From Ustulina deusta (Eukaryota > Ascomycota > Sordariomycetes > Xylariales > Xylariaceae): 64,000 nt of DNA. The stretch lies in NCBI GenBank assembly GCA_023159155.1, contig JAJNNX010000077.1:62001-126000 (forward strand). The letters run 5' to 3'. Below the pieces are notes generated by a model that ran no database searches, was not told where the DNA came from, and saw only the letters and a program-made list of their open reading frames with translations. Every line of letters begins with the position of its first letter. The stretch's first letter is position 1. Both the position numbers and the translations under genes were made by a program. Shown piece by piece: positions 22,931 to 37,016 of the stretch.

Positions 22931-25282
22931 CAAACAAAAAAATAAATAGTTAATAATAAAGATAAAAATAGAGCTATATAATTATAAGTTTTTTTAAGCA
23001 AAGCTTTTAATAAAGTTTTTTTTTAAAATTATAATCTTAAAAAGATAAAAAAAATAAATTTAAAATATAGAACTATAATAGATCTTTAATAATAACTACT
23101 ATTTTTTTTATAAAAAAAACTTAATACTAGTAAATATTATATTATTATATTTAAAAGCTTTAAATAAAAAGTAGAACGTTTAAAGCGTAATATTACTAAA
23201 AAGTCTAGCGTATAGCTTAATTGTTTTATATTATTAAAAAGGCATATATTACTAGCTAGAAGTTTAATAATTTATATATATTCTTTAATTAAAATACTAG
23301 CTATATTTTATATAGTAAAATAGAAAAAAAAAGATTTTTTTATATTAGCTAGAAATATATAAAGTTTAAAAATATAATAAAATAATAATTAATTATATTA
23401 AAAAAGATTAATAAAAAACACTAAAAATAAGTGATTTTATTATTATAATTATAGAAATTAATATAATTGCTGCTATTTTTGCTAAAAAAAACATTAAAAA
23501 GATCATAAAACTAAGCTTAAAAAATAAAAAATTATTGCTTATTTTTTATAATTAATTAATATAAAATAAGTTTTTTATTTTATAAAAATTAAATAAATTA
23601 AAAATATAATTAAATTTTTGTTTTTTAAAAGTTTTGAAAAGTTTAATTAATTGAAAACCTAATCTATTAGTTATTACTTATATTATAAACTTTTTTTTTA
23701 AAAAAAAAGTTTAATTTTTTATTTTAAAGTTTATGAAATAATTTTTTTTTTTACTTTGTAGCTTATATTGTTTTTATATAAAAGTTGCTATATTATATAT
23801 TATTTTTTAAATATTTATTGTTTAATACTAAAATTTATAATAGCTTTATTAATATTTATTATTAAAAATTTTTATATAAAGTTTAAAAAAAAAAGTTTTT
23901 AATTATTTTAATATTTATTAATATAAAAATAAAATTATTAATTTAGTTTTTAATTAATTAATTTTATTATTTGTTAAGTTTAAAAATAAAAAGTACTACT
24001 AAAACAATATTTAATATTTATATATTTAATATATTTAAAAAGTTTTATAAATTTTTATAATATTTATTTTTTTACTAAATAAAGTTATAATTAAATAGCT
24101 AAACTTATTTATAAATATTAATATATAATTATAATTTTATTAATTAAATAGTATATTTTTATTATTTATTATTATATATTATTATATTATAAATAATATA
24201 AATAATAAATAAAAAAAATTAAAAGTTTTATTTTATAATATTTTGTTTTTTTATAATTATATTTTAAATAAAACTAATAATATTTTTATTTTAATATATA
24301 ATAATTAAAATAATATAAAAAAAAATAATCCTATTTAAAATAATTTTAAATATATATAACTTTTTATTTTTATTTTTTAGTTTTTATAACTAGTTTTTTA
24401 TTTATTTAAGTTTAATAAATTAATTTTAAAAAAATATTAAATAAAAAATCTATAATTAATATAAGAACTAATATTTCTGTTCTTTTTTTAGTTTTTTTAA
24501 TTTTTATTTATGTTAATTAATACTCAAAAATAATATTAAAATTTGATAAAAAGTTAATTTAATAAAATTTATTTATTTAAAAAATATAATAAAGTTTAAT
24601 AATTAATTATTATAAAAAATTTTAAGTAATAATATTTTAAAGTTTATATTACTACTAAAAGTTTATAGTTTCAAATTAAGTAAACTTATTTAATTAATAT
24701 TATTATTTTAAAAAAAGATTTTATAAGTTTTTAGGTTATATTTTTTTATTATATTACATAAAATATTTATTTTTATTTTTATTAATTAGTTAAGTTTAAA
24801 AAAAACTAAAACTAATATTTTATATATTAATAGTTTTATATATTTAAAAACTTATTTTATTAGTATAATAAATAAATATATTAAAATAAAACTTTTTAAT
24901 ATTCTTTTAATATTTAGTTTAATATAAGCAATAAATTATTTTTTTATAATAAATTTAATACTATTTTTTAGTTTTAAAATAAATTAAAATATTATTTATA
25001 TAAATATTTATAAATTTATTTAAAAGTTTTTAAATTTATATGTTAATAAAAGTTTATTATTAAATAAGTTTTATTTTTAAATTAAATATTAAAACTTTTT
25101 ATTAAAATATTTTTTTGTAAGTTTAGAAAAAAAAAATAATATAATTTTAAAATCAATAATAATTAATAAAACGTTTTAATAATATTTAGTTCTATAAAAT
25201 AAATAGTATTATAATAATTAAATATAATTTTATTTTTTAAATATATATTTTTTTATTAATAATTAATTCAAGTTTAAATATA

Positions 25283-25370
25283 AATAAAATAAATAAAAGA
25301 AATAAAATAAATAAAATAAATAAAAGAAATAAAATAAATAAAATAAATAAAATAAATAAAATAAATAAAA

Positions 25371-25401
<31 letters not shown>

Positions 25402-25686
25402 AATAAATAAAATAAATAAAATAAATAAAATAAATAAAATAAATAAAATAAATAAAATAAATAAAATAAATAAAATAAATAAAATAAATAAAATAAATAA
25501 AATAAATAAAATAAATAAAATAAATAAAATAAATAAAATAAATAAAATAAATAAAATAAATAAAATAAATAAAATAAATAAAATAAATAAAATAAATAAA
25601 ATAAATAAAATAAATAAAATAAATAAAATAAATAAAATAAATAAAATAAATAAAATAAATAAAATAAATAAAATAAATAAAATAAA
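25283..25686. repeat. Minisatellite, 9-bp unit AATAAATAA
   Basis: About 400 bp of nearly perfect tandem AATAAATAA (equally readable as AAATA plus AAAT), roughly 45 units. A few AAAG variants lie at the left end, and a stretch near 25371-25403 has collapsed to pure AAAT. One strand carries no C or G over most of its length. It sits inside the truncated LTR element at a point where sister copies have no such array, so it arose or expanded after insertion. Confidence 0.95.
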
Positions 25687-26888
25687 TTATATAAATATTT
25701 AATATTAATAAAGTTTTAATTTTTTTTTAAAAACCACCTTTTTAAATATAATAATAAAAAGAATTTAAAATTTTATAATACTATATAATTAATTTAAATT
25801 TTCTTTTTTATAAAATATTAATTATTTTTAATTATAATAAGGTTTTTTAAAGTTTTTTTAGCTAGTTATTTTTATTTATTTTACTAAAAATAGTTCTAAA
25901 AGTTATATAAAATTTTTTTAATAATAGTTTAATTTTTAAAAAAAGAATTTTATTATATAAACCTTTTTATATATTTTTTTAGTTTTAATTATATTTAAAA
26001 TAATTATTTTAATATTTAATTATATTAATTAATATTTTTTTATATATTTAAGCGTATAATTTATTATTTATAATTATTAATAAAAATTAAATTAATTATT
26101 ATTTTTAAATTATTAATTCTTAATTTTTATTATATATATTAAATATTTATAAATTTTCAATATTTTATCAATAATAATTATTTAATTAAAATTATAATAA
26201 ATGATTAATAAAATTTAAATTATTTAATAATATTATTAAATAGTTTTTTAATTAAATAAAAATATATTTTTTAATTAATTGATAATATATTAAAATTAAT
26301 TATTTTTAATTTAAAAAATAATAATATTTTTATTTAAATTTTTTATTAATTTAGAAACCTAATTATTAAATAAAGCTTTATTTTTTATATTTTAGTTTTT
26401 TGAATATAAATAAAGTTTAAAATATTAATAAATAAACTAATAAAATAAAAAGCAAATAAAATAATAAAACTAAAAAATTTAAAACTAATATTTTTAAATA
26501 TATTTATTATTATTAAATTATAATTATTTTTTAAAAATATTAAAATAAATATAATAAAAAATTAATATAAAATTATAAATTTAAATAATTTTAATATTTT
26601 GTAATATATTTTTAAATATATTATTTATATTAAATTATTATAGTTCTAGTTTAAATTTTATTTTTTGAAGTTTTAATTTTTAAATATTAGTTTGCTTAAA
26701 GTATTTTTAAAAAAAATCTAATATAAAAGTTTTTTTTTTAAATTATTTAAAAATAATAAATTAATTATATTTTATTATTAAAATTAAAATATTTAAAATG
26801 AAATTTTTTATAAATTATTAATTTTTAAATATATTTTATTAATTATAATAAAATTAAAAAAATATATTTATTAAATATTTATTAATAA

Positions 26889-27071
26889 ATAATTAATTAA
26901 ATAAAATTATTATAACTAGTTTATTAATATTATAAATAAAAATTTTAATATAAAAAAAAAAAGTTTATAAAATAAATAAATATAAATTAATTTATATATT
27001 AATTTTTTACTTTATTACTTTATAGATCTAGAGTTTTTATAAGTTTTATTAAAACTATACTAATTATTATA
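26889..27071 (+). repeat. LTR copy (plus orientation)
   Basis: This is a shortened LTR of the common family. It carries AACTAGTTTATTAATATTATAAA, a short A run, and TAGATCTAGAGTTTTTATAAG near its end. It forms the 3' terminus of the truncated element before it. Confidence 0.55.
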
Positions 27072-30000
27072 AATTATATATAAATAACTAATTAATTTAA
27101 TTTTATATTTTTATATTTTATAATTAGCTTTAGTTTTAAAGCTACTAAATATATATTTATAAAAGTTATAAACTAGATTATTAATATAATTAAATTAAAA
27201 ATTAAAAATGAAAAAGTTTATATTTTTATTATTAAAGTATTAATTATAATAATTTTTATAATATATTTTATATAATATTATTTAATAAAACTTTTAAAGT
27301 TTTAATATTTTTTTGTTTAATAAATTATTAGTATAATTATATAATATTTTATATTTTAGCAAATTTAAATATTTAAAATATTATTAAAATTAATTAAAAT
27401 GTTTAATATAGCTTATTTTTTTAGCACTAAATATATAAAAAGATTCTATAAAATTAAATAAATTCTAATATATTATAATATCTTTTAAATTTATTGTTTT
27501 ATTAAAATAGTTTTTAAAAAAAGTTTAAACTAAAAACTTAAAGGAAAATAAATTTATTATAACTATTTTATAAAATTTATATTAAAAATCTAATTAATTA
27601 TAATAAATATTATATAAATTATTAATATATATAAAGCTTATTTAAAAGATTTAATAAAAATATTATTAATAAAATATAAAACCTTTTATAAAATATTTAA
27701 TTTTTAGATTAAAAATAAAACTAAAAAAATATTAAAGTTTAAAAATATTTTAATTATTTTTATAATAAAAACCTTAATAAATCATTATATATAAATATTA
27801 TTAGTTAAATATTAAAACTAACTATAAATAAAATAGTATTTTTAAAAAAAAAATTCAATTAATAAAAAAACTATAAAGATTGCTTAACAACTAAAAATAT
27901 TAAGCTTTAAAATTAATAACCTATTTAATATATTTTAAAAAATTAATAACTAATATATAGTTTTATAAAACTAAAACTAACAAGCTTTTTAGTATTACAC
28001 ATATATATCATTTTAGTTATTTTAAAAAAAAATTTAATACTATAATAATAAAAGCTTTTTACAAAAAAACTATAGCTAAAAAAGCTAAAGCTAAAAAAGC
28101 TAATAGTTAAGTTTTTTTTAATAATAATATTTTATAAATCCTTATTTTATTACTATAGTAGTATGTTAGGGCTATAGGAATAATAACTATTATATTAATA
28201 AATATAAGTTCATAAAAAAAGCAATAAAAAAAGCTATGATATATTAGAATAGCTAGTAGTACTTAAAAAGCTTTTCTTTTTTAATATTTTTAAATATATT
28301 AAATTAGTAAGTAATATTATTAAAAAAATATTTTAATTAAAGCTATAAAATAGATTTATAATTTTAATCTAACTAGAAATAAAGATTTGTAATATTAAGC
28401 ATATTATTAGTTTTAAAAAACTAAAAAATTTAAAGCTTTAAAAAATGGTTTATTTTTAAAAATAATTATAAAATTTCTTACGCTTTAAAAATATAATTTA
28501 TAGATTTTATACCTAAAACTTAAAATATTAGTATAATAAAAACTTATAATACTTATAAATAAAACCTATTTAATATTATAATATAAAATAAATTAATTAA
28601 TAAAAATTAAGCTAAACATTTTATTTAAATACCTTAAAAAAATTCTAATAATATAAAACCTTTTTATAGTTTTATATTAAAAAATAAAAAGTTTAGTTTT
28701 AATATTTCTGTTATAAATTATTAAACAAAGCTTTATTATAAAATAGTTTTTTTATAAAACTAAAGTTTAAATTTAATTTAGCTTTTTTAACTTTAAAAAA
28801 AACTAAAAAATTTTAAAGCTTAAAAAGATTTAAAATATAGAAATTATTTTTAAATAGTTTTAAATCCTAAAATTTTAAATAAATATTAATTTTTTAATTT
28901 AAGTATATTTATTTAATAAATAGTAATATATTTAAAATAATAAATTAGCAAACAAAAAAAAGATTTTAAAAAAAACTATATATAAAGAAAAAAAGCTAAT
29001 ATTATTTATAAAAAATTAATTATAAAAGTTTTTAAATGTTTTAATATATTTATATAAATAATTATTTAAATAAAGGTTAAAGTTTTTATAAAAATTAAAA
29101 AAGTTTTACGTTTTATTTTAAAATTATTACTTAAATTATTAAACAAAAAATAAACTAATAATTAATTATAATTAAGCATATATTATATTAAAGCTATATA
29201 AAAATAAAACATAGCTTTTAAAAAAAAATTAAATTAAATTATAGATTTTATTCTGTTTAATTAAAAAATTTATTATTTCTAGTTAATTATATAAAATATC
29301 TTTAAATAAAAAACTTTATAAATAAAAGCTATAATATATTATTAATATTTTACTAGTAAGTTTATACTATAAAACAACTTAACTATTTTTAAGCCAAAAA
29401 ATGAATTAATTAATATTGCTTAAATATTATAACTTTAATTAAAAAGAAAATATATTATATAACTTATAATATTTATTTTAATATATACTAAAAGTTATAA
29501 CCCTAATATAGTATTATAAAACATTTTTAAAAAAATACTTAATATATAAAATATATAACTTATTATTAATAAAAAACTATTTAATTATATAAGTTTTAAT
29601 TTTAAAATAGTTTTAGGTTATTTATAAAAAATTAATAAAAGAATTTACTAAGTTTTAAAGCTAGGTTTCATATTATATTTAGTTTACTGCTATTTTTTAA
29701 TATATTTAAATTTTGATAGGTTTTTTTTAATGTTTAATAATAAATAAAAAAGCTATTCTAATTATTTAAGCAAAGTTTTAATAAAGAAATAAAAATTATA
29801 AATAAAGAAAATAGAACTTCTAAATATATATACTACTATTTATATAATTTAAAATTTTTATAAAATATTTTTAGTATTTTTTATAATTTCTACATTAAAA
29901 AACTATATTTATATTTATTTATATATAATTAAGCTTAATAATTAATAGTTTTATAAAAAAAATATTATTATTATTTAAAAAAAGTTTAATAATAATAACT

Positions 30001-30530
30001 TAAAACTTATAAAGTATATTAAATATTTTAAATTTATAATCTAGCTTATAAGCTAATTTTTAGACTTATTTATTTTGATTTTTTAGAATGAACTTTATTA
30101 TTAAGTTTTAAATAGCTTTATATTTTTAAAATAGTTATATAATAACTAATATAATATTTATTATTATTTTTAATAATAATTTTGTTTGCTTAATTAATAA
30201 AGTAGTGAAATAGCTAACAAAAAATTTATAACTATTTATTTATAAAAAAACTAAATAAATAATTATTAAAAGCTTTAAACTTTATTTATAATTAATATAA
30301 AACTTTTTAATTAAAAGATTTCTTAATTAATAATAATTATATTTTAAAAAAAATAAGTTATAAATATATTTAGAATTGCTATTTATACTATATTAATAAT
30401 AATAAAAAAACTTATAATTATTATAGGTAAAGTTTTAAGTTTTAAACTAAATATTAAATAAAAAAGTATTTATTTTATAACTTATTTAAAATCTATTTAT
30501 ATTTTATAAAAAAATAATATATATTATATA

Positions 30531-30569
30531 TAAAAATAAAAATAAAAATAAAAATAAAAATAAAAATAA
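30531..30569. repeat. Short AAATAA-type microsatellite
   Basis: About six tandem AAAAAT units lie in the RIPed DNA. It is a simple-sequence tract with no other significance that I can see. Confidence 0.8.
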
Positions 30570-31371
30570 TAATATTTCTTTATATAAATAAATAAATAAA
30601 AGAAATTTAAAGCTATATTAAACTTTAAAAATAAGATTTATTTTTAATAGTCTAAATTTTATAAAAATATATAACTAATAATTAAAAAACTTAAAAAATT
30701 AATTAAAACATTAAAATTTATTAAACTTATATTATAAAAAACTAATATTTTAATAAAAATTATGTATAAAAAAATAAAAAAAAGTATTATTTTTATATTA
30801 TATAATAAATAAAAAATTAAAAAATTAAAAAAAAATAAAAAAGTTTAATTAATTAATTTTATAATAAAACTAAATATTATTAAAATATATAATATAAAAT
30901 TTTTTAAAAACTATAATAAACTTATTAAAAGATTTATTATATATAAAATAATTTTAATAGTTAATTTATTTTTTGATTATAACTAAATTTTATTATTTAT
31001 ATTTAGTTAAGCTATAATTTTTTTTTATATTTATTAGCAATTTATAAATAATTCTTTTTAAAATATTACTAATTTAATAGCCTAATTTTTAATAATATTT
31101 TTATAAATCTTTTATAATATTTTATTTATAAAATATAAATTTTTTTTTGATAATATTATTATAAAAAACTTTATTTAAAAATATAATAATTAAAAAGTTA
31201 TTATTAAAAATTTAAATATAATACTACTTAATTTTAAATTAACTAAAATTATAATTAATATTATTAAAAATAAATAGTATAAATAATCTATTAAAATAAT
31301 TAAATATATATATAAAATAAATAGCTATTTATTAATAAAAATAAAAATTATTAAAACTTTAAAATAAAAAC

Positions 31372-31566
31372 TATAATAGTTAATATAATCTTAGCAAAAC
31401 TTATAAAAACTTTAGACTTATATAATAATAAAATAGGAAATCTATATATAAACCAACCTATAACTTTATAACTATATATATAGAATCTATATCTATTTAT
31501 TTTATAAATTTTAATTTATAATATTAATAAACTAGCTATAAAAACTTTATTTAACTAATTATAATA
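31372..31566 (-). repeat. LTR copy, 3' LTR of the minus-strand element
   Basis: It begins TATAATAGTTAATATAATC and ends TAATTATAATA. It has a deletion of about 40 bp around the pyrimidine tract present in the partner LTR at 36780-37016. Confidence 0.65.
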
Positions 31567-34500
31567 CTACTTTAAGCTTATTAATTATTTATTAATAAAT
31601 ATTTAATAAATGTATATTTTTTATTTTATTATAATTAATAAAATATAAAAAAAAATTTTTTTTAGTTATATATTTAATATAAAAAATTATATATTTTATA
31701 ATATAAACTTAATTTTAATATAATTTTAATAAAATTTTTAATTTTTTATATTATTTAAAAACTAATAATTTATAAAAAATTTAACTTTAAATATTTTTTA
31801 TAAATTATTTATTAATAAAATTATTAAATTAATATATAATATTAAATAAATTTATAAAAACTATTAATAATATTTTATTTTTAGTTTTTAAACAATTAAA
31901 ATAATTCTAATTTTTAAATATAGCTAGCTTTTTATTATTAAATAATTTTCAAATTTTTTTTTTATAAAAAAAAAAAAAATTAAGCATGAGATTTTTTTAT
32001 AAATACTTTAAACAAACTAATATTTAAAAAAAAATCTAAAAAAAACAAAAAGTTAAAACTTAAAAAAATGAAATTTAAACTAGAACTAAAATAATTTAAA
32101 ATAAATAATATATTAAATATTATAGCTATATAAGCTTATAATTTTATATTAATTCTAGTAGAACCTTTTTAATAAATAAAAAAAATAAAGCGCTAATTTT
32201 TTAATATATTTATTTTAATATTTTTAAAAAATAACTATAATTTAATAATAAAAAATATATTCTAAAAATATGAATTTTAAACTTTTTAGTTTTATTATTT
32301 TATTTATTTTTTATTTTATTAATTTATTTTTTAATATTTTAAACCTTATTTATATTAAAAAAACTAAAATATAAAAAATTAATTTTAACAAGTTTATAAA
32401 AAAGAAAACTTTATTTAATAATTAGGTTTATAAACTAATAAAAAAGCTAAATAAAAATATTATTATATTTTAAATTAAAAATAATTAATTTTAATATATT
32501 ATAAACTAATTAAAAAAATATATTAAAAAATTAAAAAATTATTTAGTAATATTATTAAAATAATTTAAACTTTATTAATAGTTTATTATAATTTTAATTA
32601 AATAATTATTATTTATAAAATATTTTAAGTTTATATATATAAAACTAATAAAAATATTAATAAGTTTATTTTTATATTTAATAGTTTAGTTTAAAAATAT
32701 TAATTTATTAAATTATAATAAAAATATAAATTATAAAACTATTTTTATATAAAACTTTTATAAATTTAAATATTTTTTATAAATTATTTATTAATAAAAT
32801 TATTAAATTAATATATAATATTAAATAAATTTATAAAAACTATTAATAAATTAAACTTATTAATTTAACTAAACAAAAATCTAATTTAAATAATTAAATT
32901 TTTAGTAAACTTACTTACTAATTTTTAGCTAATTTTAAAAGTTTTAAAATATTTATTTTAAAATAATTAAAATAAACACTAATTATAAAAAAAAAAAACT
33001 TATTAAAATAATAAAACTAATTTATTTATAAAAAAAAATATATATATTAATTAACTATTTTAATTAAAAGTTTGAAATTTTAAATATTTACCTAATAAAA
33101 AAAAGCTATAATAAAAATAGCTTTAATAGTTTATTTAATTTAAAAAATAAATAAAATTAATAAAAAATTTTGTATTGGTTTTTTTATTTATTTTAATTAA
33201 AATATATAGCCTAAACAAATTAATTATTTTTAAAATATTTATTTAATTATAAATTAATAATATTAAAACTTATATTTTTTTAATAATTAGTTATAAATTT
33301 ATATAATAAATTAAACAATAATTAAAAATAAAAATAGTTTATTTAATTAAACTTTAAAAGTTTTATAACTATTAAAATAAAATAATTAATAAAATTTATA
33401 AATATTTAATATATATTATAAAAATTAATAATATATATTATAAAAATAAATAATTAATAATTTAAAAATTAAATATTTTAAGTTATTAATTTTAGTTATA
33501 ATATTATGATTAATATTAAATAATTAATAAAACAAAATATTTTAATAAAAACTTAAAAATAATAATTAATCTAATTAAATAATTTATTTTTATTAGCTTA
33601 ATTTTTATTAATAATTATAATTAAACTTTTTAATTATAAATAATAAAATATAAACCTAAAAATATAAAAAAATACTAATTAATATAATTAAATATTAAAA
33701 TAACTTTTTAAAAATAAAACAATTATTTTAAAAATAACTTAAACTAAAAAAATATAAAAAAAACTTAAAACTTTTAAATTTAAAATAAAAAAAGTTTATA
33801 TAATAATTTTAAAAAAAAAAAAACCTAAACTATTATTAAAAAAATTATATTAAACTTTTAAAATTATTTTTATTAAAATAAATAAAAATAACTAATAAAA
33901 AAAAGTTTAAAAAAACTTATTATAATTAAATTTATAATAACTAAAAATAATTATATTAAGCTATTTTAAAAAAATTTAAAAATAATTAATATTTTATAAA
34001 AAAAATAAATTTAAATTAACTAAGTAATACTATAAAAAACTTTTAATAATAAACTAATTTTATTTTTAAAAAAAAAATATTTTAAATATATAAAGTTAAT
34101 ATAAAACTTTTTATTTTTTTTGCTATTATATTTAAAAAGATTTTTTTTAAAAAAAAATCTAAAATTTTATTATTATTATAACTAAAATTTAATATAATAT
34201 TAAAACTTAATAATAAAAAATATATTTTTAAGCTTTATTAATATTAAATTTTTATATAATTTATTTTATTTTAAAAAAAAATTATAAAAAATTTATTAAT
34301 TATAAATTTTATTAAATAAAATATAAACTTAAATATTATTTTTGTTTTATTTATATTTTAATTTATAATTAATTATTAATAAAAAAATATATATTTAAAA
34401 AATTAAATTATATTAGTTTTAAATATTAATAATATTATATTTAATTATTATAATATTATTTATTTTATAAAACTAAATATTATTAAAAAAATATTAAAAA

Positions 34501-36779
34501 GTTTTATTTTAATATATTTATTATTAAATATTTAAAAATAGTTATAAAAACTAAAATAAAAATCAAAATTAATCTTATAAAAATTTAAATAATTCTAAAT
34601 TAAAAGTTTAATAATTTTAAAAATATTAAATTGATTTAATTATTTTTTAAGTTTTATAATTATATTTATATATTTATTTATTATATTAGTAAAATTGCTA
34701 CTTTTTTAAATTAACTATTAAAAAAAATTAACTATTTATAATAGAACTAAAACAAAAATAAATTTTTAAATATATAAAATTACTAATATATAAAATATTT
34801 ATTTTAGTTTTTTTTAAGCTTAACTAACTAATATAAATAAAAACAAATATTTTATATAATATACTAAAAAATATAACTTAAAAACTTATAAAATATTTTT
34901 TTAAAATAATAATATTAATTAAATAAGTTTATTTAATTTAAAACTATAAATTTTTAATAATAATACAAACTTTAAAATATTACTATTTAGAACTTTTTAA
35001 AACTAAATTTTTTATAATAATTAATTATTAAACTTTATTATATTTTTTAAATAAATAAATTTTATTAATATAATAAATATATTAAGCTAATTTTTTATTA
35101 AACTTTAATATTATTTTTTAATATTAATTAAAATAAAAAAATATAATAGCTATTGTTTTATTAAAAAAAATAGCTAAACTTTTTATAATTAAAACTAAAA
35201 AAATTAAAAAAAAACAATAATATTAATCTTATTTAATAAAATATTAAGTTCTATATTAATTATAGATTTTTTATTTAATATTTTTTTAAAAATTAACTTA
35301 ATAAATTTAATTAAATAAAAAAACTAGCTATAAAATCTAAAAAATAAAAATAAAAAGTTATATATATTTAAAATTATTTTAAATAAAAAAATTTTTTTTA
35401 TATAGTTTTAATTATTATATATTAAAATTAATATGAAATAATTAAAATATTAAAATAAAAATATTATTAATTTTATTTAAAATATAATTATAAATAATAT
35501 ATATATAATTATTATAACTATAAAAAAATAAAATATTATAAAATAAAACTTTTAACTTTTTTTATTTATTATTTATATTAGCTATAATATAATAATATAT
35601 AATACTAAATAATAAAAATATATTATTTAATTAATAAAGTTATAATTATATATAAATATTTATAAATAAGTTTAGCTATTTAATTATAATTTTAGTTAAT
35701 AAAAAAATAAATATTATAAAATTATTAATTATATAATATTAGAAAAGTTTATATAGATTTTTTAATATATTAAATATATAAATATTAAATAATATAAAAC
35801 TATTTATTTTTAAATTTATAGTAATAATTAATAGTTTTATAAGTATTAAGCACTATTTTAATAATATTTATTACTTTTAAACTTAAAAAATAATAAAATT
35901 AACTAATTAAAAATTAAACTAATAATTTTATTTTTATATTAATAAATAGTAAAACAATTAAATTTTTTATTTTTTTATAATATTTATTAATTAATATATT
36001 ACTACTAAAAATAGCAATAAAAATTAAAACATAAAACTTTTTAATAATAAATATTAATAAAACTATTATAAATTTTAATACTAAATAATAAATATTTAAA
36101 CTAGTTTATTAAACTTAAAATATTTAAAAAATAATATATAATATAGCAATTTTTATATAAAAATAATATAAACTACAAACTAATAAAAAAAATATTTAAT
36201 AAATTTTAAAATAAAAAACAAAGTTTTTTTAAAAAAAAATAAGCTTTATAATATAAGTATTAACTATTAGATTAGATTTTTAATTAATTAAACCTTTTAA
36301 AATTTTAAAAAAACAAAAATTTAGTTATATTTTTAATTTGCTTAATTTTTATAAAATAAAAAACTTATTTTATATTACTTAATTATAAAAAACTAATAAT
36401 AACTTTTTATTTTAATAAATCTAATTATTATTTTTAGCTAAAAATATTAATAACAAAACAAAATTTAAAATTAAATAAATTAAATAATTAAAAATATATA
36501 AAAAAAATAAAAAGCTATAATTTTAATAATATTTAGTATATAGCTTAAAATTTTAAAAATATACTAATTAAGCTTAATTAATTTCATAAAACTTATAAAA
36601 AACTGTTAGATTTTTTATAAAATTATAAAAATAAATATATATAATAATAGCTAACAAATTTAGAAACAATTATAAAAATAATAATAAAGCAATATACTAT
36701 AAAAAAGCTATATAAACCTAGTATTATTAATAATTTTAAATTAAAACTATATTTAAATTTTTAGTTTTAAAAAAAAAAA

Positions 36780-37016
36780 TATAATAGTTAGTATAGATTT
36801 AGCAAGATCTATAAAAACTTTAAACCTATATAGCAATAAAATAAAAAATCTATATATAAACTAACTTATAACTTTGCAGCTATATATATAGAGTTTATAT
36901 CTACTTACTTTATAAACTCTAACTTTTTTTTTTCCTTTTTTTCTTTTTTAGCTTAGAGTCTTTGTTTATAATATTAATAAACTAGCTATAAAAGCTTTAT
37001 TCGACTAATTGTAACA
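36780..37016 (-). repeat. LTR copy, 5' LTR of the minus-strand element
   Basis: It begins TATAATAGTTAGTATAG, keeps the pyrimidine tract (about 36923-36953) and ends TAATTGTAACA, retaining the terminal CA. Confidence 0.7.

Larger units (their letters stand above)
23510..27071 (+). mobile_element. 5'-truncated RIPed LTR retrotransposon copy
   Basis: From about 23520 to 25250 the sequence follows 38990-41030 of the plus-strand element. After the minisatellite it resumes (25690-27071) parallel to 41030-43539. It ends in an LTR copy at about 26889-27071. The 5' LTR and about 500 bp of adjacent internal sequence are missing. Confidence 0.6.
31372..37016 (-). mobile_element. Complete RIPed LTR retrotransposon, minus strand, AAAAC target duplication
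   Basis: It is bounded by two LTR copies in the same orientation (31372-31566 and 36780-37016). The 5 bases before the left LTR and the 5 after the right LTR are both AAAAC, a 5-bp target duplication. Total length is 5.6 kb and LTR length about 195-237 bp, within the range of Ty1/copia and Ty3-type elements. The left LTR has lost its pyrimidine tract. The internal region is so mutated that gag and pol cannot be read, so the superfamily stays open. Confidence 0.75.

Noticed and set aside
25283..25686. Tandem array considered as a CRISPR-like or telomeric repeat
   Set aside because: There are no unique spacers and no telomere-type G-rich unit. It is a simple minisatellite.
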